In this document: positions 16,464 to 24,800 of the stretch, piece by piece
Numbering within the stretch: the stretch's first letter is position 1
Layout of the letters: each line of letters opens with the position of its first letter
Origin: JADHUC01 sp964617665
GTDB taxonomy: Bacteria > Planctomycetota > Planctomycetia > Pirellulales > Pirellulaceae
Reading direction: 5' to 3'
DNA: 31,291 nucleotides
Assembly: GCA_964617665.1 (NCBI GenBank)
Contig: CAZUAH010000107.1
Location: 1 to 31,291, forward strand
Program-made: the position numbers and the translations under genes
Notes under the pieces: model-generated
Database searches by the model: none
Seen by the model: the letters and a program-made list of their open reading frames with translations, nothing else
Told to the model about the DNA's origin: nothing

Positions 16464-17918
16464 CTAGGGCATGCGCCCAGTGATGGCGGCAATCCAACCG
16501 CCCGCGCCCGGCGCGGCAACGGTTCGAATTCCGCCAGTGCGCAGTACTTGTCTATCCGCCCACTCTCCAGTCCCGACGTCGATCCAGCTCAACTGAAAAT
16601 CACCCTCGATGCCGCTCAAGTCGAGACCGACAGAACCACCGTCGGTGAAATAGAGGGCATAGGATTCGCCGGGCCGAGCGGCCAAGTAAGCCTCGTTCTC
16701 CGTGCGGTTTTCCAACAAATCGTTCCGAGGTTCGACGTCCCACAGCTTGATCAGGCTTTCCAGCTTTCGCGCGGCTTTAAGGCTCGCTTGGCTGATCGGC
16801 TGCAGGCCCGTGCCGCCTCCGTCGCGGTGGAAACGGGCGCTCGCACATCCGCCGATGATGTCTCGCCAGAAGCGTTGGACGCCATTTTTCGGCTCCCCGG
16901 AGCCCCACTTCGTCTTGCCGGCACCGTAGATCTTCGTGTTGTTGATCGGCCGAGGATGACGTTTGACTTCCTTCACCACCCATTGAAGCCGGCGCCAGTG
17001 ATCTTCGCCGAAGTTCCGGCTGTTGACCTGGGAGATCTCAACAAACGAGTACAGTTCCGGATGGTCCAATGCCAGTCGAATCTTCTCGGATCGCTCGGGC
17101 TTCCAGCCGTCGTCGAACATGTCCGTGACGTAAACATCCACGCCACGTTCGGCGGCCGCCTTGCGGATGAAACTCATCCAATGCTGGCCCCACTTGGGCG
17201 ACGTCGAGGTTTCGTTGTTCATGCAATAGAGCACGTCGCCGTAGCTCAGACTGTGCAACAGCATCTTGGCAACGAACTGCTCCTGGTAGCGTCGTACTGT
17301 GTCATGCCGTCTGTCGTACCCATGCATTCCCGGGATGGTATGAAAGAATGGGTGCTTATCTCGCCAAGGATCGTCGAGATACCGATCGGCCAAGCCGGTT
17401 TCATCGCCTGTGTAGTTGATGTTGTTCTGTGGTCTGTACGGACTCACCTGCCAATGGTTAGCCCCGCGTGCGTCCGTGTGGTCGAACCGGTCCCAGACTT
17501 CGATCTGAATGATGATATCTCGCTCGTGGCACCAACGAAGCAGGCTCTCGAATCGGTTCCAGTACTCGTCGTTCCAACCGTCCAGGTCGTATTTTCCGTC
17601 CGGCAAGCGACGGAACGCGTGAATCTCAAATCCCTTGTCCAATCGTGCGCTCATTGTGTTACGCACATAGTTACCACCGACGCTGGCCAGCAGATCAAGC
17701 TGTTGTTTGAGATCCGGAATCTGGAACAGGCTATCGTCTTTCGTGCCGCCCAAGAGCAGTACCGGTTCGCCTCTGTACTGCCAGTACCGCGCGTCCTTCG
17801 CATAAGGTTTGATCCGGTCGGCGTTGTCGACCGTCACGCTGGAAGTCTCTGCCGCAAGCGACACGTTCGCAGTAGCGGCAGCCAAGAAGGCCAGAAGGAT
17901 TAGGGCGATTCGTGTCAT
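16464..17918 (-). CDS. Exported glycoside hydrolase-like protein (TIM-barrel type)
   Basis: 484 residues from ATG 17918, with a clear signal peptide (RIALILLAFLAAATANVSLAA). The start of the mature part (YWQYRGEPVLLLGGTKDDSLFQ, read in two pieces around residue 50) and the following LASVGGNYVRNTMS, DIIIQIEVWDRFDH and DVLYCMNNETS (Glu236) resemble putative hydrolases of the DUF4038/GH-A kind, in which Asn-Glu is the acid/base pair. The nucleophile may lie in YSFVEISQVN. The C-terminal 90 residues (SYALYFTDGGSVGLDLSG) look like a beta-sandwich. An upstream start at 17999 would overlap the esterase gene, so 17918 is preferred. The gene lies 41 bases after the esterase, suggesting joint action on a decorated polysaccharide. 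Confidence 0.75.
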   Translation of the reverse strand: MTRIALILLAFLAAATANVSLAAETSSVTVDNADRIKPYAKDARYWQYRGEPVLLLGGTKDDSLFQIPDLKQQLDLLASVGGNYVRNTMSARLDKGFEIHAFRRLPDGKYDLDGWNDEYWNRFESLLRWCHERDIIIQIEVWDRFDHTDARGANHWQVSPYRPQNNINYTGDETGLADRYLDDPWRDKHPFFHTIPGMHGYDRRHDTVRRYQEQFVAKMLLHSLSYGDVLYCMNNETSTSPKWGQHWMSFIRKAAAERGVDVYVTDMFDDGWKPERSEKIRLALDHPELYSFVEISQVNSRNFGEDHWRRLQWVVKEVKRHPRPINNTKIYGAGKTKWGSGEPKNGVQRFWRDIIGGCASARFHRDGGGTGLQPISQASLKAARKLESLIKLWDVEPRNDLLENRTENEAYLAARPGESYALYFTDGGSVGLDLSGIEGDFQLSWIDVGTGEWADRQVLRTGGIRTVAAPGAGGWIAAITGRMP

Positions 17919-17959
17919 ATTCGTTTCTCTCGCAAGGAAATGGGCAATATCTCGGAGAG

Positions 17960-19111
17960 TCATTGCGATCCTTTCATCGCTTCGAGGACAAACGGCCACA
18001 TCAGGTCCTTATAGAATCGGTGGCCGTCATCGCCCCAGCGGTGATCGAAGTGATCCGGGCAGCCAGCCGCGCGATAGATCGCTCGGACTCGCGCGGCAGC
18101 TTGTTCGATGGCCGCGTCCGAATGCAGTGCGTCGCCGTGACCACTGATGGCCAACAGATGCCGCGGAGCGGTCAAGCCGGCAACGTCGGACAGGTCGCCG
18201 AATCGGAATAAGCCCGGCACCATGTTGCAGTCGCAGTGAAAGATGTAGCCGGCTTCGCTCGTAAGGGGCGCGAACGAACAACTGGGCACAGCGATGGTGA
18301 CGCGCGGTTCACATGCGGCGGCGTAGATCGTCACCATGCCGCCGCCGGAATTGCCCATCATAAGCACATGCTTGGTATCCACTCCCGGCAGAGTCGTAGC
18401 CCAATCGAGAATCCGTTGCATGTCCCACACTCGCTCGCCAATCGCAGTCCGCCCGGCCAGCAGGCAGTGCATCAATTGGCTGCGGCAGCTTCGCTTTCCA
18501 TGCCGAGCGTAAAGATCTGGCACGCCGTCGGTTGAAAGTCCTCGCACGGCAGGTGCTATGGCAAGAAAGCCGTGTTTGGCCGCCTGAACCGCCACATCGC
18601 GGTCCTCTTCAATCCCCCTCTTGCGAAACGCCTCGGTGGCGTAGACTCCCGCCGAAGTATCGTGTCCAACCGAATCATGCCCATGCGGAAACACGCCCAG
18701 CGGCCACGGCCCGTCGCCTTTCGGTTTCAGCAACCAGAACGGAATGCGAACGTCTGGCTCCGTCTCGATCGTGCCACGTTGCCGTGTGTAGTCGCCGAGC
18801 TCTTCTGTTTCGTGGAGTTCGACACGCGGCTTATGCTGGCCGACGGTAGCCGCAATCTTGTCCAAGCCGACCAGACGGCAAAGCACCGGGCGCGCGTCGG
18901 ATCGCCACGCTTCGACGCCGCCCGGATAGTCCTGCCGAAAGGCAAACTGCCGATGTTCCTCGGCATAGATGCGTTGCAAGTACTTGCCCACGGGCTCCGG
19001 ATAGGCGTTGAAGTCCTTTTCCTGTGCGCGAGTCAGTGTGGACAGAAACGGTACCACCAATTGCACGCAAATCAGAAGCAGCCATCGTCGCAGGAGTATC
19101 GAGCCCGTCAT
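17960..19111 (-). CDS. Exported alpha/beta-hydrolase, acetyl-xylan-esterase-like
   Basis: The 383-residue protein has an N-terminal signal peptide (about 1-29). The catalytic triad can be placed: Ser255 in MMGNSGGGM (GxSxG), an acid in SGHGDALHS (Asp327), and His364 in WGDDGHRFY. GVFPHGHDSVGHD matches the oxyanion region and AIAPAVRG the usual strand. This pattern belongs to the AXE1/dienelactone-hydrolase-like group, which removes acetyl or other ester groups from polysaccharides. GGAG lies six bases before the ATG at 19111. Two GH-A-like genes lie downstream on the same strand, which supports a role in polysaccharide de-esterification. The substrate is inferred. Confidence 0.85.
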   Translation of the reverse strand: MTGSILLRRWLLLICVQLVVPFLSTLTRAQEKDFNAYPEPVGKYLQRIYAEEHRQFAFRQDYPGGVEAWRSDARPVLCRLVGLDKIAATVGQHKPRVELHETEELGDYTRQRGTIETEPDVRIPFWLLKPKGDGPWPLGVFPHGHDSVGHDTSAGVYATEAFRKRGIEEDRDVAVQAAKHGFLAIAPAVRGLSTDGVPDLYARHGKRSCRSQLMHCLLAGRTAIGERVWDMQRILDWATTLPGVDTKHVLMMGNSGGGMVTIYAAACEPRVTIAVPSCSFAPLTSEAGYIFHCDCNMVPGLFRFGDLSDVAGLTAPRHLLAISGHGDALHSDAAIEQAAARVRAIYRAAGCPDHFDHRWGDDGHRFYKDLMWPFVLEAMKGSQ

Positions 19112-19163
19112 CGTTAGCTCCTTCTGTCGCTTTCACCGGACAATGTTTGTAGAAACCGAGAAT

Positions 19164-19237
19164 CCGGGAGGGCGAGGCTCCCGCCGAGCCGCCACCGCCT
19201 CGCCGAACCCCGCTCACCAGGAGCTTCGCCCTCCCCG
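19164..19237. repeat. REP-like imperfect inverted repeat
   Basis: The left arm CCGGGAGGGCGAGGCTCCC (19164-19182) pairs with the right arm AGGAGCTTCGCCCTCCCCGG (19218-19237) with only a few mismatches, around a GC-rich middle. It lies in the 157 bases between the esterase and methyltransferase genes. Motifs of this GGGAGGGCGAGGCTCCC kind are familiar from planctomycete intergenic spaces. A related fragment (GGGGGGAGGCTCCCG) is at about 20073-20090. It might also end or stabilise the transcript. Confidence 0.7.
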
Positions 19238-19268
19238 GTAAGGATCCTGTCATTCTCACGGACGCGGG

Positions 19269-19964
19269 CTACCGCTTCTTCACCGTCACGCCAACTCCCG
19301 CTCCGTCCATCAAAAGAAATGATGTTTCGAGTTCGGGGTTCTGGGTGATGGCCTTGATGAATCGCGGGTCAGGGCGTGGATAGACCATGTTGTGAGCCAT
19401 GATCAAGCCGCCTGGACGAATCAGCGGCAGCAGCTTGTCCAGGTAGTCGATGTAGCCTTCCTTGTCGGCATCCAGGAACAGAATGTCGATCGGCTCCTTG
19501 TGCTGCTTGACCGTTTCGTGAGCGTCGCCTTCGATAAGCGTGACGATATCGTCGATGCCGGCCTTCTTGAAATTCTCGCGAGCGGTCTTGGCTCGACCAG
19601 GGTCTATTTCGTGCGTGATCAGTTTCCCTCCAGTCGATCGCAGAGCCAAAGCAATCGACAAAGCCGACTCGCCGGTCGAAGTACCAATCTCCACGACCCG
19701 TTTCGCCCCAGCGACTTCGGTCAGCAAACGCATCAGGCGTCCATCTTTCACCGAGACATTTCGAAACCCTTCTGCGGCACGCATTTCCTCCAGCGTCTTC
19801 AGGATCCGCTTCTCTGCGTCGTTCTTGGGCAGCATGGGATTCTCGAACTCCGTCGTCGCCCCCGCCCGGGAACCGCCCCGTTTGCTCGGCGGCTGCGCCA
19901 GCGACGCATTCGCGAGATAACCCAAGAACGTCAATGTTGTGATAGCGATTGTGATGTGTTTCAT
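19269..19964 (-). CDS. Exported O-methyltransferase-like protein (SAM-dependent, CCoAOMT/COMT type)
   Basis: 231 residues from ATG 19964, which has GGGAGAG just upstream. The N-terminus (MKHITIAITTLTFLGYLANASLA) looks like a cleavable signal peptide, followed by a basic, Gly-rich linker. The catalytic part has the SAM motif RVVEIGTSTGESALSIALAL (89-108), an acidic residue in ITHEIDP and the metal/substrate motif FLDADKEGYIDYLD, as in class I catechol and caffeoyl-CoA O-methyltransferases. Those normally act in the cytoplasm, where SAM is found, so export is odd. The signal may be real or may act as a membrane tether. It is the first gene of the long minus-strand run and lies opposite the thioredoxin-fold gene across a 330-base divergent space. 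Confidence 0.85.
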   Translation of the reverse strand: MKHITIAITTLTFLGYLANASLAQPPSKRGGSRAGATTEFENPMLPKNDAEKRILKTLEEMRAAEGFRNVSVKDGRLMRLLTEVAGAKRVVEIGTSTGESALSIALALRSTGGKLITHEIDPGRAKTARENFKKAGIDDIVTLIEGDAHETVKQHKEPIDILFLDADKEGYIDYLDKLLPLIRPGGLIMAHNMVYPRPDPRFIKAITQNPELETSFLLMDGAGVGVTVKKR

Positions 19965-20294
19965 GTTGCTCTCCCTCAAAGTAGTACCATGACCAGAGTT
20001 TCACCCAGTAACATCACCGCCGACCTATTGCGGCTCGTGGGAAACATGATACCTGACCAACCAGCAACGCAAGAGGGGGGGAGGCTCCCGTGGAGTAACA
20101 TCAGGTGCCGCGGGCTACCCGACGTCCCGGTCATGGAAGTCGTGTTCCAGTCAGTTGCCAACATAACGATTTTACCCCCATTTTCTTACGGCTTGTGGTA
20201 TACTAGATCTGACACGGGCTTCGGGGGCGGAACGGCAACTCTGCCGATTTGCTGGTATTAACTACTTCGCACGCTACACCTGGGAGATGACACA
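19965..20294. promoter_or_regulatory. Divergent promoter region with an extended -10 box
   Basis: This 330-base space lies between the leftward methyltransferase gene and the rightward TPR/thioredoxin-fold gene. On the plus strand TGGTATACT (20196-20204) fits an extended -10 element (TGn before TATACT); no good -35 box sits at the usual distance. The rightward ATG at 20295 is preceded by GGAG with an eight-base spacer. A GGGGGGAGGCTCCCG fragment near 20073-20090 resembles the REP-like repeat at 19164. No gene is visible within it. Confidence 0.4.
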
Positions 20295-21404
20295 ATGAGA
20301 ATCCGTGCCGTATTGTCTGTGGTGGGCGTGTTGACCACCGCCGCTGTCCTGTGGGGACAAGAACCTCTTGATGTTGCCGCTACATACGAGCGAATCGCGG
20401 CCGACTACCGACGGGTGGAGCGTGCGACGCGCAACGCATCGGCCACGGCGGCCATGGGCCGTGCCACTCGTGACGCCTATCGTCTGCTGTTGCTGCAGGC
20501 CAAGGATGCCACCGATCTGGACGCCGAGGATCTGTACGCGCTGGGTGCGTGCAATGAAGCGATTGCGGAGTTTGACGAGTCGATCAAGCAGTATCTTGCC
20601 GCGCTGGCAAAGAAGGACGATATCCGCACACATTTGGCGCTGGTTCGCGTGTATTCACGCAACGACGATCTGGAGTCGGCCGAGAAGCACTTTTCGGCTG
20701 CTCGCGAACTCCAGCCGGAGTATCCGAATCTGGGCGAGTTCCGAAACGTGCTGGCCGGAGCGCATGAACGTGTGCTCCAGTGGAGCAAGGCAGCGGAGCA
20801 CTTGGAGTCGTATCTCGCTTACGCCAAAGCGCTCGAGGCGCGGAGCCCGGACAGCCAGGCAACTCGCCGGGTGGTGGCGTCGGTCGAGCGGCGTTTGGCG
20901 CGAGTCAGCCGCTTTGACGAGATGGTCGGCGCGGCCGCGCCGGCGTTGAATGTGGCCACGTGGATTCAGGGCGAGGCGGTCAAGCTGGCCGATTTGAAAG
21001 GGAAGGTCGTGATCGTCGACACCTTCGCGCTACTGTCCGCATCCAGCCGCGAGCGAATCGAACAGTTGAAGCAGGTTCAGGAGAAGTACGGCGAACAGGG
21101 CGTCGAAGTGATCGGCGTTACACGACCGTTGAAGTACCGCTACAACGCCGAGACCGACCGAGGAAGTTTCGACAGAGAGCTGGCCGAGGAGGACGAAGCG
21201 GCCGGCATCCTGGAGTATGCGAAGAAGCACGAAGTCGGCTACCGGCTGGGTCTGGCCGCCAAGAAGCCGGACGATGAAGCAGGCACCGCGATGCCCGCGG
21301 CGACCATGGTTGTGGACGCCGAGGGCACGGTACGGCTGGTCCTGCCGGTGGCCAGTGCCAAAACCGACGTGCTGGAGGAGACGATCGAACAACTGATGAA
21401 GTGA
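20295..21404 (+). CDS. Exported TPR plus thioredoxin-fold (TlpA-like) protein lacking the CxxC
   Basis: The 369-residue protein has a signal peptide (MRIRAVLSVVGVLTTAAVLWG), then TPR-like helices (about 78-180; LYALGACNEAIAEFDESIKQ, HLALVRVYSRNDDLESAEKH). The C-terminal part is TlpA/AhpC-like: APALNVATWIQGEAVKLADL, KGKVVIVDTFALLSASSRER, QGVEVIGVTR and the cis-proline region GTAMPAATMVVDAEG. Where active relatives have WCxPC, this protein has LLSASSR (246-252), so it cannot be a thiol oxidoreductase by that site. It may instead bind partners in the periplasm. It is the first gene of the plus-strand block and is followed by a long palindromic element. Confidence 0.8.
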   Translation: MRIRAVLSVVGVLTTAAVLWGQEPLDVAATYERIAADYRRVERATRNASATAAMGRATRDAYRLLLLQAKDATDLDAEDLYALGACNEAIAEFDESIKQYLAALAKKDDIRTHLALVRVYSRNDDLESAEKHFSAARELQPEYPNLGEFRNVLAGAHERVLQWSKAAEHLESYLAYAKALEARSPDSQATRRVVASVERRLARVSRFDEMVGAAAPALNVATWIQGEAVKLADLKGKVVIVDTFALLSASSRERIEQLKQVQEKYGEQGVEVIGVTRPLKYRYNAETDRGSFDRELAEEDEAAGILEYAKKHEVGYRLGLAAKKPDDEAGTAMPAATMVVDAEGTVRLVLPVASAKTDVLEETIEQLMK

Positions 21405-21457
21405 GGTGTGATTGGAACGTACGATGGGCCTCCGAGCCCGTCGATCCCGCGCTGTGG

Positions 21458-21777
21458 TCGGGTCGCCCGACCTCGTTGTTGTGCACAAGTCGGAGCGTGG
21501 TTTTCGGGCCAAAGGCCCAACGATTTGCCTAGCCCAGGCCAACGGCCTGGGAGTTGGAGCGGCGATTTTCAGGAGGGCCAAAGGCCCGGCCGTTTGTTGC
21601 ATCGAAGTAATCCCACATGCCAGAACCTGACAAATGGCCGGGCCGTTGGCCCTAGATCATCCTCCTTCATCTGTCTACCCAGCCCGATGGGCTGCGCTAG
21701 GCAAACCAGCGGGCCGCTGGCCCTGTTTTGAATGCCTAACCGAAAACTTCTGTACAACAGCGAGGTCGGGAGACCGA
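21458..21777. repeat. Long foldback element (imperfect palindrome of about 320 bases)
   Basis: The whole interval pairs with itself. Outer arms: TCGCCCGACCTCGTTGTTGT (21463-21482) against ACAACAGCGAGGTCGGGAGA (21754-21773). Middle arms: ATTTGCCTAGCCCAGGCC near 21522-21540 against the segment around 21680-21710 containing GCGCTAGGCAAACCAG. Inner arms: GGGCCAAAGGCCCGGCCG (21576-21593) against GGCCGGGCCGTTGGCCCT (21634-21651). The loop is about 40 bases near 21600-21630. Smaller GGCC-rich palindromes sit inside each arm. No open frame of note lies within it. It resembles a MITE or REP-derived foldback. It ends just before the start of the 1177-residue gene, so it lies in that gene's leader if transcription begins upstream. 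Confidence 0.75.
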
Positions 21778-21821
21778 CTCAGAAACATAGCACCATCCCT
21801 TCGGGACTTGGGAGATTTGTC

Positions 21822-24800
21822 ATGCACCGCCAAAGCCATGCTCTACTGATCTCCGTCGCCTTGGTTGCGACCGTGTTGTTTGCTCCCGTGGACACCACGT
21901 CAGCCGATCGGCCGGCCGAACCAGCCGACGAATTCCAGCGGATGGCGAACGAATACCTCCAGACGAACGGGTTCGCCGGCAAGAGCAACGAGTGGATTGC
22001 CAGATTCTTGACCCTATGTGCTCGCCACGATCAGTCGTTCGATCAGAAGACGTATGAGACCATGCTGGGCAACCTGGCCGCCCAGAGAATCGCCTCTAGT
22101 GCGCAGCAAGGAATGCCTGAGCCTGAAGCGATAGAGCAGGTGGTCATGGAGTTAGCCGAGATCAATCGGATAGTCTTGCAAAACGGCGGCAAAGCTAGTG
22201 AAGTTGTGGCGGCCTCGGTACGGGATCTGGCGCCGGATAGGGATGGTATAGGCTGGCGTTACCGCAGAACGATTCCGTACGTCAGGGATCTGATCAATCG
22301 AGGTGTTCCGCTCGCAAGGGCTCGGGGGCTAGCCCAGTGGATCGTGGAGTTCGACGCGATGGAGTACGAGAAGGAGCTACTTCGTCGAGGTTATTCGCCC
22401 GCGGAGGCTCGAATTCAGAGACAGCGAATGGTGGCGGCCGGCGCGCCCATTATCCGACGGCTCAGGGGTGTGCCTGAACAGGTGCGGCCGCACGGAAACG
22501 TCGCCGCACGAAACGCCCGTTATGCAGCGGCGCAGGACGTGTTTTCGCAAGTGGTTGGTGATCTGGTGGCCGAATTCGGTCTGTCTAGCGAGTTCGCCGT
22601 GCAATTCGCTCTTCGAGCCATGGGGGAAGCCCGTCTGGCAATGGACCATTCGGGGCGGAACGAACTGAGCCCAGAGAAGCGGAAGGACATCGTGTCCAAT
22701 GCCGTCGCGGACGGGGCCTTGGAAGCCGACGAATTTCGAAACAGTGTAGAGGCAGGCGAACGGACGGGCCAAACATATGCTACCGTGCGGCGCCGGGGCC
22801 CTGGCGGCCTTATCACCGGTTTCTCCTACTGGGCGCTCAACGTCGACGACGCTGGGTCGTCCGATGACGATCTCGAGTGGTCCGATATTGAACTGGAGCG
22901 AAAGCTGCTATTGGAGCGGATGAACCGCGGACAGATCGCCTTCACCGCGCCGCACAGCCTCTTGCCGCCGGGAGCACGCCCTCCGTGGTTGCCCACAGAT
23001 GGAACCGCCGGGCAGCCGGGAGAGATCGTCGCCACCGCACCGCTCGACGGGCCGCCTCCCGCGCCGCCCGTCGGCATCACGGGCGCGGACCAAGATGCCC
23101 GCGATAGGGTGGCACGGGATGTCTTTTCGGAAGTGCATATTAGATTACTCAATTATGGCCTGCCTAACGACGCGGCGGAAGAAATTGCCATCGGGGCGAT
23201 GCAAGAAGCCCAGGAAGCGACGGAGGAAGCGGGCAGTAACGGACTGAGCAGTGAGCAGCGCGGCGAGATTGTGGACGCCGCCATCGTCGACGGTTATGCG
23301 AAAGCGAACGAACTGGGGCTATCTCCTGACAATTCCCGCATTCCATCTGCTGGGCCTGCCGAAAATGCTGACGAAGCGGTCCGCCAAGGCTTGGCGTTCC
23401 GGTATGGCGGCAGGACGTACACTCTGTTGAACGAGGGAACCCCCAATATCAACAAACCGCCAGCATGTCAGGAGCCGACGGGCACGACGGCGGTGAATCC
23501 GAATACGGCAGACACCAATGCCTTGTACGACTACGATGACGACACCCTTCGCCCCGACACGTCGAGTGGAAGGCACGATATAGAGATGATCATCGTCGAC
23601 CAGTTGATCAAATGCGGATTGTCCACTGACAAAGCGTTCAAATACTCGTACCGGATCAGAAAACAGGTAACCGCCGATTTACTTCATAACCAGCACTTCC
23701 GCACGATTAGCCGCGAGGACATCGAGGAGCATTGCAGGGTTGTGACGACGATGTGGTTTAGGAACAACAAAAGAACGATGGATTACGGCGAGCACAACCT
23801 CACCCCCGCCTTCGGCCTCATCGGCGAGGATATTTCAGTCTACGGCTGGGCTGAGACGAGTGGATCGACGATGCTCGGAATCGCCATCTTCGACCACCTG
23901 ACGAGCCGCGGAATGTCCCACGACGAGGCTTCCGAACAGGCCGGCCAAGCCGAATATCAGGCAACAGCCGATTTGCGTCGCAGGCAGATGCTCGAATCGA
24001 CGATGAAGACCCATCGGATAAGCCCTGATCAGATCTTGGAGCATTACAAGTCCTGGACAAGTCTGTGGCTTGCTGTCCTTGAATCGAGGAACAACCGGAA
24101 TGTGGTTTGGGTCGGAGGAAACCCTCCTGCCAACCAAGTCCCCGGCTCGTCCACCGGCGGACCGGGACAAATCGAGTGGACCCCGCCGGATCACATGTAT
24201 TCCCCCGAACCCGACGAGCCGGCGGGGTGTTTGCCCTCTGGAACCGGCGTTTCCAGCGATCTTGCAGGTATAATCGAAGGTTGGTTGGGTGACCAACCCG
24301 ATGTTAATTGGTTCGATCCAAACGATCCGCATGTCCAACTGCTGGACGAGATCGGGCGTTCCACGGCGCTGCAATCGACAAGTTGGGCATCCGACGCGCT
24401 GGCCCACGTAGGCCCGTCACCGGTTTACAGGAAGAACGACCTGCGGGGTGGTGGGGGGTTTACTTCCGATCAGTTGGATAGGGAGCCAAGCTACTACGGT
24501 TACCGGATGGCCGACCTGCGGGACGTTGTGGAGTTGGATGCCCATCGGGACGAGCCGGCCGGGTGTTTGCCTTCTGGAACGAGCGTTTCCAGCGATCTTG
24601 CTGGTTTCATCGAACGGTGGTGGGGTGGCCCGCTCGATCCGCTCGCCCCCTACGTCAACCTCTATGACGAAGTATGGGGAGAGAGCGGCATAACGTCGGA
24701 GAATCCGCTTTCGTCCGATCCGGTCCTCGTTCTCGACATCCCGCCAAGTGGGGCAGAACCCGCCGATACGCCGACTCTGGATGACGAATTTATTGACGTT

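Noticed and set aside
16386..17903. A 505-codon open frame on the plus strand
   Set aside because: It lies antisense to the exported glycoside hydrolase gene, which has a signal peptide, ribosome-binding site and family-like motifs. The plus-strand translation shows no motif and is explained by codon bias.
24213..24625. The two direct repeats as a CRISPR array
   Set aside because: Only two copies, 336 bases apart, inside a coding frame, and no cas genes nearby.
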